Source: Polaromonas eurypsychrophila (GTDB lineage Bacteria; Pseudomonadota; Gammaproteobacteria; Burkholderiales; Burkholderiaceae_C). Taken from it: a stretch of DNA of 64,000 bases. Made by a program: the position numbers and the translations under genes. Below, piece by piece: positions 54,109 to 63,042 of the stretch (its first letter is position 1; each line of letters starts with the position of its first letter). The notes under the pieces were generated by a model, which saw nothing but the letters and a program-made list of their open reading frames with translations, searched no databases and was not told where the DNA came from. The DNA lies in the NCBI RefSeq assembly GCF_014641715.1, contig NZ_BMIG01000001.1, positions 62,001-126,000 on the forward strand, read 5' to 3'.

Positions 54109-54927
54109 TCAGCCCTTGTTCTGAACCGCCAGCAGGCGCGAAATCGTCTGCGCGGCCTGCAGCAGGGGCTGCAGCATGCTGTCCTGCATCATCTTGGCGC
54201 TGGTGCGGTTGGCCTGGCCGCTGATGTTGAGAGCTGCCACCGTGCGGCCCGCCCGGTCATGAATCGGCGCGGCCATGGACACCAAGCCTTCTTCCAGTTC
54301 CTGATTGACCAGGCACCAGCCCTGTTTGCGGGTTTGCGCGAGTTTCTGCCGCAAGGCGTCTAGGTCCGTCACCGTATGGCGCGTCAGCGTTTCGGGGAGA
54401 GAGGCTTCCAAACAAGCCATGGCCTGCTCCTCCGGCAACGCGGCCAGCAACACCCGGCCCATGGACGTGCAATAGGCCGGCAGCCGCGAGCCGACGCCCA
54501 GCGTGATGCTCATGATCTTGTGGGTGGACACGCGCAGCACATAAACAATGTCGGTGCCGTCCAGCACAGCCGCTGAACACGATTCACGGACTTGCTCCAC
54601 CAAATCTTCCATGACCGGCTCGGCCAAACTCCAGATCGGCATCGACGACAGGTAGGCAAAACCCAGGTCCAGAATGCGCGCGGTCAGCGAGAAATGTTTA
54701 CCGTCACTGTCCGCATAGCCCAGGGTCTGCAAGGTCAGCAAAATGCGCCGCGCGCCGGCGCGGCTCAGGCCGCTGCGTGCTGCCACTTCGCTCAGCGTCT
54801 GCCGGGGCGATTGGGCACTGAAGGAGCGAATTACCTCCAGCCCACGCGCAAACGACTGGACATAGCTGTCGCCAGGGAGGGGGCCGGGTGTGTTCTGGGT
54901 GTTCAGGGGGGATGCCGCAATTGCCAT
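54109..54927 (-). CDS. IclR family transcriptional regulator (PcaR/PobR-type)
   Basis: 272 residues from ATG 54927 (MAIAASPLNTQNTPGPLPGD); a TTG nine bases upstream is too close to the AGGAG. The IclR winged helix is at about residues 28-85 (YVQSFARGLEVIRSFSAQSP, TLSEVAARSGLSRAGARRIL). The effector domain follows (ESCSAAVLDGTDIVYVLRVS, LPAYCTSMGRVLLAALPEEQ, VAALNISGQANRTSAKMMQD). It is divergent from pcaIJF and most likely controls it in response to beta-ketoadipate. Confidence 0.92.
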   Translation of the reverse strand: MAIAASPLNTQNTPGPLPGDSYVQSFARGLEVIRSFSAQSPRQTLSEVAARSGLSRAGARRILLTLQTLGYADSDGKHFSLTARILDLGFAYLSSMPIWSLAEPVMEDLVEQVRESCSAAVLDGTDIVYVLRVSTHKIMSITLGVGSRLPAYCTSMGRVLLAALPEEQAMACLEASLPETLTRHTVTDLDALRQKLAQTRKQGWCLVNQELEEGLVSMAAPIHDRAGRTVAALNISGQANRTSAKMMQDSMLQPLLQAAQTISRLLAVQNKG

Positions 54928-54955
54928 GGTTGCCAAAATCTCCTAAAATTCATTA

Positions 54956-54982
54956 TACGAACGTTTGTTCTACATACGAACA
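54956..54982. promoter_or_regulatory. Candidate IclR/PcaR operator between regulator and pcaI
   Basis: TACGAACgtTTGTTCtacaTACGAACA contains a direct repeat of TACGAAC and an inverted GAAC-GTTT-GTTC in the 94-bp divergent intergenic region, 40 bases before pcaI. Symmetric and repeated half-sites suit an IclR dimer of dimers. Confidence 0.5.
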
Positions 54983-55021
54983 AATTAAGTCGTTGAAATT
55001 TCTTGCTGGAGACACTTTTTC

Positions 55022-55738
55022 ATGATCAACAAGATAGCCCGGTCCGTGACCGAGGCGCTGGCCGGTGTGCAGGACGGGGCCACCGTGCTGATCGGCGGCT
55101 TCGGCACTGCCGGCATTCCGAATGAACTCATAGACGGGTTGATCGCGCAGGGCGCGAAAGACCTCACCGTCGTCAACAACAACGCCGGCAATGGCGACAC
55201 AGGGCTGGCGGCGCTGCTCAATACCGGACGGGTACGCAAAATCATCTGCAGTTTCCCGCGGCAGGCCGACAGTCATGTGTTTGATGCGCTTTACCGCTCC
55301 GGCAAGCTGGAACTGGAGCTGGTGCCGCAGGGCAATCTGGCCGAGCGCATACGCGCTGCCGGTGCCGGCATAGGCGCATTTTTCTCACCGACCGGTTATG
55401 GAACCGAGATGGCAAAAAACAGCGACGGCTCGGCCAAGGAAACGCGCGAGATCAATGGCAAGGGCTACGTGCTGGAGATGCCAATTTACGGCGACGTGGC
55501 GCTGATCAAGGCCGAGCGCGGCGACCGCTGGGGCAACCTGATGTACCGCAAGGCCGCGCGCAACTTTGGCCCGGTGATGGCCACGGCTTCCAGACTCACG
55601 GTGGCCACGGTGCATGAGATTGCCGAACTCGGCAGCATGGACCCTGAGCACATCATCACGCCCGGCATTTATGTGCATCAGATTGTGAAGATCGACCGCG
55701 TTGCGACGCAGGCCGGCGGCTTTCAGAAGGCGGTCTGA
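55022..55738 (+). CDS. pcaI: 3-oxoadipate CoA-transferase subunit A
   Basis: 238 residues. It activates 3-oxoadipate with CoA from succinyl-CoA, together with the B subunit. The CoA-transferase family I signature for subunit A is present: GATVLIGGFGTAGIPNELID near the start, then GDTGLAALLNTGRVRKIICS, FSPTGYGTEMAKNSDGS and YGDVALIKAERGDRWGNLMY. It starts the pcaIJF operon, 2 bases before pcaJ. Confidence 0.93.
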   Translation: MINKIARSVTEALAGVQDGATVLIGGFGTAGIPNELIDGLIAQGAKDLTVVNNNAGNGDTGLAALLNTGRVRKIICSFPRQADSHVFDALYRSGKLELELVPQGNLAERIRAAGAGIGAFFSPTGYGTEMAKNSDGSAKETREINGKGYVLEMPIYGDVALIKAERGDRWGNLMYRKAARNFGPVMATASRLTVATVHEIAELGSMDPEHIITPGIYVHQIVKIDRVATQAGGFQKAV

Positions 55739-55740
55739 CC

Positions 55741-56382
55741 ATGAGTTATCAAAAACGCAGCAAAAATCAGCTCGCCGCGCGTGTGGCCCAGGACATCCAC
55801 GAAGGCGCAGTTGTCAATCTGGGCATCGGCATGCCGACGCTGGTGGCCAACCACATTCCGTCCACCCGCGAAGTGCTGCTGCACAGCGAAAACGGCATCC
55901 TCGGCATGGGGCCTGCACCCGCCGAAGGTGATGAAGACTTCGACCTGATCAACGCTGGCAAGCAGCCGGTGACCCTGCTCAAGGGCGGTGCATTTTTTCA
56001 CCATGCCGACAGCTTTGGCATGATGCGCGGCGGCCATCTGGACATCTGCGTGTTGGGCGCCTTCCAGGTCTCGGCTACGGGCGACCTGGCCAACTGGAGC
56101 ACTGGCGAGCCCGGCGCGATTCCCGCCGTCGGTGGCGCCATGGACCTCGCCATCGGCGCGAAGGAAACCTGGGTCATGATGGACCTGCTGTCCAAAAAAG
56201 GAGAGAGCAAAGTGGTCAGCACTTGCAGCTACCCGCTCACCGGGATGGGCTGCGTCAAGCGCATCTACTCCGACCTGGCCACGCTGGAATGCACGCCGCA
56301 AGGCCTCAGACTGGTTGATAAAGTCGACGGGCTGACGCATGACGAGCTGGAAAAACTTGTCGGTTTGCCTATCGCGCTCTGA
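55741..56382 (+). CDS. pcaJ: 3-oxoadipate CoA-transferase subunit B
   Basis: 213 residues. The catalytic glutamate is in the family motif HSENGILGMGPAPAEGDEDF (SENG, about residues 50-53). GAVVNLGIGMPTLVANHIPS and KGGAFFHHADSFGMMRGGHL are further family motifs. It forms the heteromeric transferase with PcaI and produces 3-oxoadipyl-CoA for the thiolase. Confidence 0.94.
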   Translation: MSYQKRSKNQLAARVAQDIHEGAVVNLGIGMPTLVANHIPSTREVLLHSENGILGMGPAPAEGDEDFDLINAGKQPVTLLKGGAFFHHADSFGMMRGGHLDICVLGAFQVSATGDLANWSTGEPGAIPAVGGAMDLAIGAKETWVMMDLLSKKGESKVVSTCSYPLTGMGCVKRIYSDLATLECTPQGLRLVDKVDGLTHDELEKLVGLPIAL

Positions 56383-56430
56383 GCCGCCGGAATCCCGAAT
56401 CATCAGAACCCCTGTCACTGGAAAACCAAC

Positions 56431-57636
56431 ATGAGTACTCAAGCCTTTATCTGCGACGCCATTCGTACCCCTTTCGGCCGTTACGGTGGCGCGCTCAGCA
56501 GCGTGCGCACCGATGATCTGGCCGCAGTGCCGCTCAAGGCCCTGATGGCGCGCAATCCCAACGTGGACTGGCTGGCCGTGACCGATGTGATTTACGGCTG
56601 CGTCAACCAGGCCGGTGAAGACAACCGCAACGTGGCCCACATGGCGACGCTGCTGGCCGGACTGCCGCTGGAGCTGCCCGGCACCACGCTGAATCGCTTG
56701 TGCGGCTCCGGCATGGACGCGGTGGGCACGGCGGCACGCGCCATCAAGTCGGGCGAAGCGCGCATGATGATTGCCGGCGGGGTTGAAAGCATGAGCCGCG
56801 CGCCCTTCGTGATGGGCAAGGCCGAAAGTGCTTTCAGCCGCGCCGCGCAGATGTACGACACCACCATCGGCTGGCGCTTCGTTAACAAGCTGATGAATGA
56901 AAAATACGGCACCGACGCCATGCCAGAGACGGCGGAAAACGTCGCTGCGGAGTACAAGATCAGCCGCGAAGACCAGGACAAGATGGCGCTGGCGTCCCAG
57001 CTCAAGGCGGTCGCTGCGCAGAAGGCGGGTTTCTTCGACGCCGAGATCACGCCGGTCACCATCCCCCAGAAAAAGGGCGACCCGGTTGTCGTGGGCAAGG
57101 ACGAGCACCCGCGTGAAACCTCGATCGAGGCGCTCGCCAGACTCAAGGGTGCGGTGCGGCCTGACGGCAGTGTCACCGCGGGCAACGCCTCGGGTGTCAA
57201 CGACGGCGCCTGCGCACTGTTGATTGCCAACGAGGAAGCTGCGAAACAAAACGGCCTCACGCCACGCGCGCGCATCGTCGGCATGGCCACGGCGGGCGTG
57301 CCGCCGCGCATCATGGGCATAGGCCCGGCGCCGGCCACCGAAAAAGTGCTGGCGCTGACCGGCCTGAGCCTGGTGCAGATGGATGTGATCGAACTCAACG
57401 AAGCCTTTGCTGCCCAGGGCCTGGCGGTGCTGCGCCTGCTCGGTCTGCAGGACGACGATGCCCGCGTCAACCCGAACGGCGGCGCGATTGCGCTGGGCCA
57501 CCCGCTGGGCGCGTCCGGCGCGCGGCTGATCACCACCGCGGTGAACCAGTTGCATCGCACCGGCGGTCGCTACGCGCTGTGCACCATGTGTATTGGTGTG
57601 GGCCAGGGCATTGCGGTGGTGATCGAACGCGTGTGA
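56431..57636 (+). CDS. pcaF: 3-oxoadipyl-CoA thiolase
   Basis: 401-residue thiolase cleaving 3-oxoadipyl-CoA to succinyl-CoA and acetyl-CoA. The acyl-binding cysteine is in TTLNRLCGSGMDAVGTAARA (about residue 91), the catalytic histidine in GGAIALGHPLGASGARLITT and the second cysteine in YALCTMCIGVGQGIAVVIER. VNQAGEDNRNVAHMATLLAG is typical of PcaF. Final gene of the operon, 48 bp after pcaJ. Confidence 0.95.
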   Translation: MSTQAFICDAIRTPFGRYGGALSSVRTDDLAAVPLKALMARNPNVDWLAVTDVIYGCVNQAGEDNRNVAHMATLLAGLPLELPGTTLNRLCGSGMDAVGTAARAIKSGEARMMIAGGVESMSRAPFVMGKAESAFSRAAQMYDTTIGWRFVNKLMNEKYGTDAMPETAENVAAEYKISREDQDKMALASQLKAVAAQKAGFFDAEITPVTIPQKKGDPVVVGKDEHPRETSIEALARLKGAVRPDGSVTAGNASGVNDGACALLIANEEAAKQNGLTPRARIVGMATAGVPPRIMGIGPAPATEKVLALTGLSLVQMDVIELNEAFAAQGLAVLRLLGLQDDDARVNPNGGAIALGHPLGASGARLITTAVNQLHRTGGRYALCTMCIGVGQGIAVVIERV

Positions 57637-57676
57637 ACCGGCGCAGCTGTTTCGTTTATGAGGCCGCCCAAGGCGT

Positions 57677-58309
57677 TTAAAGCGACATCGACGGCCGCTG
57701 CGCCATGGCTGCACGCCAGCGCAGCAGGTTCGGGTGCTGCTCGCCGGGCTTGACCTTGACAATGCGGGCAAAATCCACCACCACCACGGCGGTGATGTCG
57801 GCCAGGCTGAACCGGTCTGTCGCCACGAAATCGCGGCCCTGCAGCCGTTCATTGAGTACCGCAAAAAATTGCTGCACGCGCGCCAGTCCGCGCTGGGCGA
57901 GTTCGGGAATCTGCGGGTAGTCCACCGGTCCGGGCAGGGCGCGGTTCGCCATCCCCGGGGAGCTGTTGCGCAGGCATTCGGCAATCGCGATCAGGCCCTC
58001 GAACTCGATGCGCCATTGCCAACTGGCGATGTCGGCTTTTTCCAGTGCGGTGCTGCCCAGCAGGGGCGGCTGGGGGAAGTGTGCTTCCAGCCAGGCCGCA
58101 ATTGCAGCGTTATCGGTGAGCATCACTCCCTCGGCGGTGCGCAGTGCCGGCACGGTGCACTGCGGGTTGATCTGGCGGTAGGCCTCGCCCATCTGTTCGC
58201 CGGCGCGCAGGTCAATCTGCGCGGTTTCGTGGACCACGCCTTTTTCAGCCAGCAGGATGCGCGCACGCCGCGGGCTGGGGGCGGTGGCGCAGTCGTACAG
58301 AATGATCAT
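57677..58309 (-). CDS. Glutathione S-transferase family protein
   Basis: 210 residues, ATG at 58309 overlapping the upstream gene's stop by 4 bases. The thioredoxin-like N-terminal domain has LYDCATAPSPRRARILLAEK and CTVPALRTAEGVMLTDNAAI (cis-proline and substrate-binding E/D-S replaced by DN). The helical C-terminal domain ends RDFVATDRFSLADITAVVVV. The role is probably conjugation or peroxide reduction; the substrate is unknown. Confidence 0.9.
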   Translation of the reverse strand: MIILYDCATAPSPRRARILLAEKGVVHETAQIDLRAGEQMGEAYRQINPQCTVPALRTAEGVMLTDNAAIAAWLEAHFPQPPLLGSTALEKADIASWQWRIEFEGLIAIAECLRNSSPGMANRALPGPVDYPQIPELAQRGLARVQQFFAVLNERLQGRDFVATDRFSLADITAVVVVDFARIVKVKPGEQHPNLLRWRAAMAQRPSMSL

Positions 58310-59184
58310 GAGCTCAATTTATCCTGAGTGCGGGTGTCGAAGTCGCTCGCCTCATGGCGCTCATGCAACTGGCTGGACGCCTCGCCCCAGGTGCGGTTGA
58401 CCATGCGCCCGCGTCTGGCGGCGGGTCGTTGTGCAATTTCGTTGGTCCAGCGCAGCACGTGGGTGTAGGCCTGCACCTGCAAAAACTCGCCGGCTTCGTA
58501 CAGCTGGCCCTTGACCAGAGCGCCGTACCACGGCCACACCGCCATGTCGGCAATGCTGTAGTCCTCGCCTGCGAGGTAGCGCACCTCGGCCAGGCGGCGA
58601 TCCAGCACGTTGAGCTGCCGCTTGACTTCCATCGCGTAGCGGTCGATGGGGTATTCCATCTTGCTCGGGGCGTAGGCGTAGAAGTGGCCGAAGCCACCGC
58701 CCAGAAAAGGCGCGCTGCCCATTTGCCAGTTCAACCACGACAGGCACTCGGCGCGCGGGGCGCCGCCTGCGGGCAAAAACACACCGAACTTCTCCGCCAG
58801 GTACTGGAGGATAGCGCCCGACTCGAAAATTCGCACAGGGGTGACGCCGCTGCGGTCCACAAGCACCGGAATCTTGGAGTTGGGGTTGGCCGCCACAAAG
58901 CCACTGCTGAACTGCTCGCCCTCGTGAATGCGGATCAGCCAGGCGTCGTACTCTGCGCCCGTGTGACCCAGCGCCAGCAACTCCTCCAGCATGACGGTGA
59001 CCTTGACGCCATTGGGCGTGCCCAGCGAATACAGCTGCAGCGGGTGGCGGCCCACCGGCAGTTCCTTGTCGTGGGTGGCACCCGCCACAGGCCGGTTGAT
59101 GTTGGCAAAGCGGCCTCCACTCGAAGACGGTGGTGACCAGATGGCGGGGGGGGTGTAGGGCGGGGTGACGTTCATGAGAACCAT
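58306..59184 (-). CDS. YghU-like glutathione S-transferase
   Basis: 292 residues from ATG 59184 (MVLMNVTPPYTPPAIWSPPS); an ATG at 59175 is also possible. The long N-terminal extension before the thioredoxin fold, with FANINRPVAGATHDKELPVG, then HPLQLYSLGTPNGVKVTVML and GFVAANPNSKIPVLVD, is characteristic of the YghU/YfcG (Nu-class) disulfide-bond oxidoreductases, which bind two glutathiones. It is the first gene of a two-gene GST operon. Confidence 0.9.
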   Translation of the reverse strand: MVLMNVTPPYTPPAIWSPPSSSGGRFANINRPVAGATHDKELPVGRHPLQLYSLGTPNGVKVTVMLEELLALGHTGAEYDAWLIRIHEGEQFSSGFVAANPNSKIPVLVDRSGVTPVRIFESGAILQYLAEKFGVFLPAGGAPRAECLSWLNWQMGSAPFLGGGFGHFYAYAPSKMEYPIDRYAMEVKRQLNVLDRRLAEVRYLAGEDYSIADMAVWPWYGALVKGQLYEAGEFLQVQAYTHVLRWTNEIAQRPAARRGRMVNRTWGEASSQLHERHEASDFDTRTQDKLSS

Positions 59185-59359
59185 ATTGCCTGAGTTTTGG
59201 GGGGTCTGCAGAACACGCCTCCTCTGGGAGCAGGATCCCGGCCGGCTCCAAGGGGTAACCTTTTTTCCGCCAACGGGAAAACTGATTTCCTCTGTATTTC
59301 TTGAACCAGGGGAGCGGCTGCGGCACATTAGCGCCAGATGTTATGAACAAGGAGACAGC

Positions 59360-60283
59360 ATGACGGTGCGCATTGGATGGATAGGGTTGGGACGCATGGG
59401 CGAGGCGATGGCCAAGCGCCTGGTGAAAGCGGGTAACGAGCTGAGCGTCTGGAACCGCACCGCCTCCAAGGCCGCGCCGCTGGCCGAATACGGCGCCACC
59501 ATCGTCGGCAGCAAGCAGGCGCTGGCGTCCTGCGACATCGTGTTCACCATGGTCTCCACCACCGACGATTTGAAACAGGTGCTGTTTGAAGAAGGCGGGT
59601 TGGTGGCAGGTCCTGTCAAACCGAAAATCGTGGTGGACAGCTCCTCGATTTCTCAGGAGGGTTCGGCCGAGATCCGCGCGCGGCTCGAAGCCATGGGTGT
59701 CGGCTACCTGTGTTCACCGGTGTCGGGGAATGCCAAGGTGGCCAAGGCTGGCAAGCTGCTGCAGGTGGCTTCGGGCCCGAAGGCCTTGTATAACGAGGTC
59801 GAGCCCTATTTGCAGGCCATGGCGCGCAAGGTAATGTGGGTGGGTGAGGGCGAACTCGCCCGCATCTGGAAGATTGCGCACAACACCATGTTCGGCGTGA
59901 TCATCCAAAACCTCTGCGAGATCACGGTGCTGGCGGAGAAGGCCGGCATACCGCGCCACATCTTTCTCGAGAGCATCAACGATTCGGTGCTCGGATCCAT
60001 GTACACGAAGTACAAGACGCCGATGCTGACCAACCTGAGTTTCGACCAGGTGACCTTCACGCCCAAGCTGCTGCTCAAGGACATGGACCTGGGCCTGGGC
60101 GCAGCGCGTGCGTACGGTGTGGCCATGCCTGCGGCGGCGGCCACGCGCGAGTCGGTGGCGCGCATGGTGGGACGCGGTCACGAGGACATTGACTTTGCCG
60201 TGCTGCTGCTGGAAACGGCCAGGGATGCCGGCCTGGAGTTGACATCCGAAAACATGAAGATGAGCGACGGACTGGAAAGCTAG
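59360..60283 (+). CDS. NAD(P)-dependent beta-hydroxyacid dehydrogenase (3-hydroxyisobutyrate dehydrogenase family)
   Basis: 307 residues from ATG 59360, preceded by AAGGAGACAGC. The Rossmann motif IGWIGLGRMGEAMAKRLVKA is at the N-terminus, VDSSSISQEGSAEIRARLEA and GYLCSPVSGNAKVAKAGKLL form the substrate loop, and the catalytic lysine is in RIWKIAHNTMFGVIIQN (about residue 170). A frame open upstream overlaps the divergent GST gene and is not coding. The substrate is unknown; the amidohydrolase and TctC genes downstream suggest a catabolic cluster. Confidence 0.9.
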   Translation: MTVRIGWIGLGRMGEAMAKRLVKAGNELSVWNRTASKAAPLAEYGATIVGSKQALASCDIVFTMVSTTDDLKQVLFEEGGLVAGPVKPKIVVDSSSISQEGSAEIRARLEAMGVGYLCSPVSGNAKVAKAGKLLQVASGPKALYNEVEPYLQAMARKVMWVGEGELARIWKIAHNTMFGVIIQNLCEITVLAEKAGIPRHIFLESINDSVLGSMYTKYKTPMLTNLSFDQVTFTPKLLLKDMDLGLGAARAYGVAMPAAAATRESVARMVGRGHEDIDFAVLLLETARDAGLELTSENMKMSDGLES

Positions 60284-60286
60284 GAT

Positions 60287-60475
60287 ATGGCCCCCACGCT
60301 TTTCACTGCGTGTAATGCGCGGCACCTTGCAGGCCGCCGCTCGCCAGAGGCTTCGTTTCTGTCGCCCGTCCCAACCTGCGCAGGCAGGTCGGGAGCCGCA
60401 GGCTCTAGCCCCGAGGGGGCCGCTGCGCCTGCGGCCTGGCAAAGCCAGTTCCGAGGCCCCGGCTTGAAAGGGTGT
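60287..60475 (+). repeat. Dispersed repeat family A, long form
   Basis: Starting 3 bases after the dehydrogenase stop: GGCCCCCACGCTTTTCACTG, GCAGGCCGCCGCTCGCCAGA, the hairpin AACCTGC-GCA-GGCAGGT, and CCCCGAGGGGGCCGCTGCGC, ending in the GGCAAAGCC hairpin. It fills the 230-bp gap before the amidohydrolase; no gene is seen in it. Confidence 0.8.
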
Positions 60476-60513
60476 ACCGCGCGGCGACCGTTTTTTGCCG
60501 GCCTGCGCTGGCC

Positions 60514-61857
60514 ATGAGCACGAACCAGACGCTGATCAAAGGCGCGACCATCATCACGATGGATGCGCAGGGCGACCTGAGCGTGGGCGATATTCTGGTG
60601 ACCGGCGACACGCTGACCGAGATCGCGCCACGCATTCATGCCGATGATGCGCAAGTGGTTGATGCCACCGGCCACATCATCATCCCCGGCCTGATCAATG
60701 CCCACATGCACACTTGGCAGACCGCGCTGCGCGGGCTGGCCGCGAACTGGACCTTGCTTGAATATTTCAGGAAGATGCACGCCGGGCTGGCCACCGTATT
60801 CACACCCGATGACCTCTACATCGCGACGCTGATGGGCTCGCTGAACCAGCTCAACTGCGGCACCACCACGCTGGCCGACTGGTGCCACAACAATCCGACG
60901 CCACCGCACAACGATGCGGCAATTGCCGGGCTGCTGGCCTCGGGCATACGCGCTGCTTTTTTCCATGGCACGCCCAAGCCGGACCCGCAGCCGGGGCAAA
61001 AGCCGTTCTGGGAAGTGCCGCATCCGCGCGCCGAGATCGAACGCCTGCTCAAGGCGCAGCTCGGCCAACCGCTGCTGAGCATCCAGGCGGCGGTGCTGGG
61101 CCCACATTACTCGACGCTGGACGTGGCGATGCACGATTTCGCCATGGCCAAGGACCTGGGCTTGATCGCCTCGCTGCACCAGGGTGGCGGGCCGGCGCGC
61201 ACGCCCGATGGCTGGGAAAAACTCGAAGCGGCCGGCCTGCTTGGCGACCACATCAACATTGTGCACGGCCATGCACTCAACGATGTACAGCTCCAGCGCT
61301 TCTGTGAACTCGGCATGAGTTTTTCTGCGGCCGCCGAAAGCGAAATGAGCCAGGGCCATGGTCACCCGCTGACCGGCCGCCTGCGCGCTTTCGGCCGCGC
61401 GCCTTCTCTGGGCGTGGACCTCGAAAGCGTGATGAGCGGCGACATGTTGTCGCAGGCGCGGATTGCGCTGGGCATTCAGCGCTCGCTGGACAACGTCGCC
61501 TATCGCGAAACCCACGGCAGCATCCCGCCGACCTCAACCATCACGACGCGCGAGGCGCTGTCCTGGGTCACGGTCGAAGGCGCACGCATGCTCAAGCAAT
61601 CGCACCGCATCGGCTCACTGGCTGCCGGCAAACAGGCCGATCTGGTGATGATCCGCGCCAGCGACCTCAACATGCAGCCGGTGCACGACCCGGTCAGCTC
61701 GGTCGTGATGCAGGCCTCGCTGGCCAATATCGACAGCGTGATGGTGGCGGGGCGCTGGAAGAAGCGCCATGGCCAGTTGCTGGACGTGGACCTGCCGCCC
61801 AAACTGCTTGCATTGCGAGCGTCGGGCGGGAAGATCATGCAGGCGCTTGCGTTGTAA
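60514..61857 (+). CDS. Amidohydrolase family metal-dependent hydrolase
   Basis: 447 residues from ATG 60514. The TIM-barrel amidohydrolase metal site is seen as IIPGLINAHMHTWQTALRGL (HxH, about residues 66-68), LIASLHQGGGPA, INIVHGHALND and the aspartate region GVDLESVMSGDMLSQARIAL. The layout is that of the subfamily including TrzN/AtzA and 5'-deoxyadenosine/cytosine deaminases, which act on amino or chloro groups of heterocycles. The substrate is not shown. It starts about 40 bp after a family A repeat and precedes a TctC receptor. Confidence 0.92.
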   Translation: MSTNQTLIKGATIITMDAQGDLSVGDILVTGDTLTEIAPRIHADDAQVVDATGHIIIPGLINAHMHTWQTALRGLAANWTLLEYFRKMHAGLATVFTPDDLYIATLMGSLNQLNCGTTTLADWCHNNPTPPHNDAAIAGLLASGIRAAFFHGTPKPDPQPGQKPFWEVPHPRAEIERLLKAQLGQPLLSIQAAVLGPHYSTLDVAMHDFAMAKDLGLIASLHQGGGPARTPDGWEKLEAAGLLGDHINIVHGHALNDVQLQRFCELGMSFSAAAESEMSQGHGHPLTGRLRAFGRAPSLGVDLESVMSGDMLSQARIALGIQRSLDNVAYRETHGSIPPTSTITTREALSWVTVEGARMLKQSHRIGSLAAGKQADLVMIRASDLNMQPVHDPVSSVVMQASLANIDSVMVAGRWKKRHGQLLDVDLPPKLLALRASGGKIMQALAL

Positions 61858-61931
61858 AAAACATAGCAAAGTATTCGGATATTCAGAAGGCACAAGACCG
61901 GTCTGGTCATTATTCAACCTTGGAGACAACC

Positions 61932-62894
61932 ATGAAACGTTTTTTCATTGCCACGGCCACCCTGCTGGCATTCACCACCACCTGGGCCCAGGCGCCGGCT
62001 GGGCAGGACTATCCTGTCAGGGTCATCAAAATTGTGGTTCCTTTCACCGCGGGCAGTGCGACCGACATCATGGCGCGCATCGTCGGCGAGCGGCTCAGCG
62101 CGAGCATGGGACAGCCCGTGGTGGTGGAAAACCGCCCCGGCGCCGGTGGAACGCTGGGTTCAGCCCAGGTGGCCAAGAGTGATCCTGATGGCTACACCTT
62201 GCTGGTGGTGTCTACCGGCCATGTGGTCAATCCGGTTCTCTACCCCGGCCTGCCCTACGACACGGTGGGCGACTTTGCGGGCGTTGTCCCGCTGGCGGCG
62301 CTGCCCAGCGTGCTGGTCGTGGGCACCGGGAGCCCGATCAGGTCGGTGCGCGAACTGATCGCCGCCGCCAAGGCAAAACCGGGGCAGCTTAACTATGCAT
62401 CGGCCGGGGTAGGAAGTGCTACTCACGTCAATGCCGAGAAATTTCGCAGCGCGGCAGATATTCAGGTGACCCATATTCCGTTCAAGGGAACACCTGAAAC
62501 CATTGTCGAGACCAGTTCCGGCCGGGTCGACTTCATGTTTACACCGGTGCTTGCGTCGATCCCGACCATTCGCGACAACCGCATGCGGGCGCTGGCCGTG
62601 AGCACTGCCAAGCGCTCGTCGGCATTGCCCGATGTGCCTACGGTGGCCGAGGCTGGCATGCCGGGATTTGTCTTCGATTTCTGGATCGGTTTATTGGCCC
62701 CCGCCAAGACGCCACGCGCCATTGTCAACAAGCTCAACGCGGAAGTAAGCAAGGCGCTTGCCCAGCCCGACGTGCTTGAGCGGATGGCCAAGCTCGGAGC
62801 TGAACCCATGCCCATGACGCCTGAACGTTTCGACGCCTATATCAAGGAAGAGTTCACCACGCTGGGTGCTGTGATGAAGGCAGCACCCAAGTGA
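61932..62894 (+). CDS. Bug/TctC-family substrate-binding protein
   Basis: 320 residues from ATG 61932, after GGAGACAACC. The signal peptide MKRFFIATATLLAFTTTWAQ is cleaved near AQAPAG. Bug motifs: VIKIVVPFTAGSATDIMARI, VVVENRPGAGGTLGSAQVAK, HIPFKGTPETIVETSSGRVD and AVSTAKRSSALPDVPTVAEA. A periplasmic receptor, probably for the substrate of the neighbouring hydrolase. No tctAB genes follow. Confidence 0.92.
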   Translation: MKRFFIATATLLAFTTTWAQAPAGQDYPVRVIKIVVPFTAGSATDIMARIVGERLSASMGQPVVVENRPGAGGTLGSAQVAKSDPDGYTLLVVSTGHVVNPVLYPGLPYDTVGDFAGVVPLAALPSVLVVGTGSPIRSVRELIAAAKAKPGQLNYASAGVGSATHVNAEKFRSAADIQVTHIPFKGTPETIVETSSGRVDFMFTPVLASIPTIRDNRMRALAVSTAKRSSALPDVPTVAEAGMPGFVFDFWIGLLAPAKTPRAIVNKLNAEVSKALAQPDVLERMAKLGAEPMPMTPERFDAYIKEEFTTLGAVMKAAPK

Positions 62895-63042
62895 ATATCG
62901 CGCAGGCTGATGGGGAGGTCGCAAGAACCTGACGGCAGTTCGTCAGTTTTCAGCTTCATGCAACGGCAGCGCACGCCTTGCCGGTCGGGGAAAACACTTC
63001 GCTGCTGTATGTCTTGCCGAAAGTTTCCGAGGAGTTTTTTCA

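Noticed and set aside
55723-57984. 753-residue open frame on the minus strand across pcaJ and pcaF
   Set aside because: It is antisense to three well-matched genes and its composition is that of a GC-rich shadow frame.
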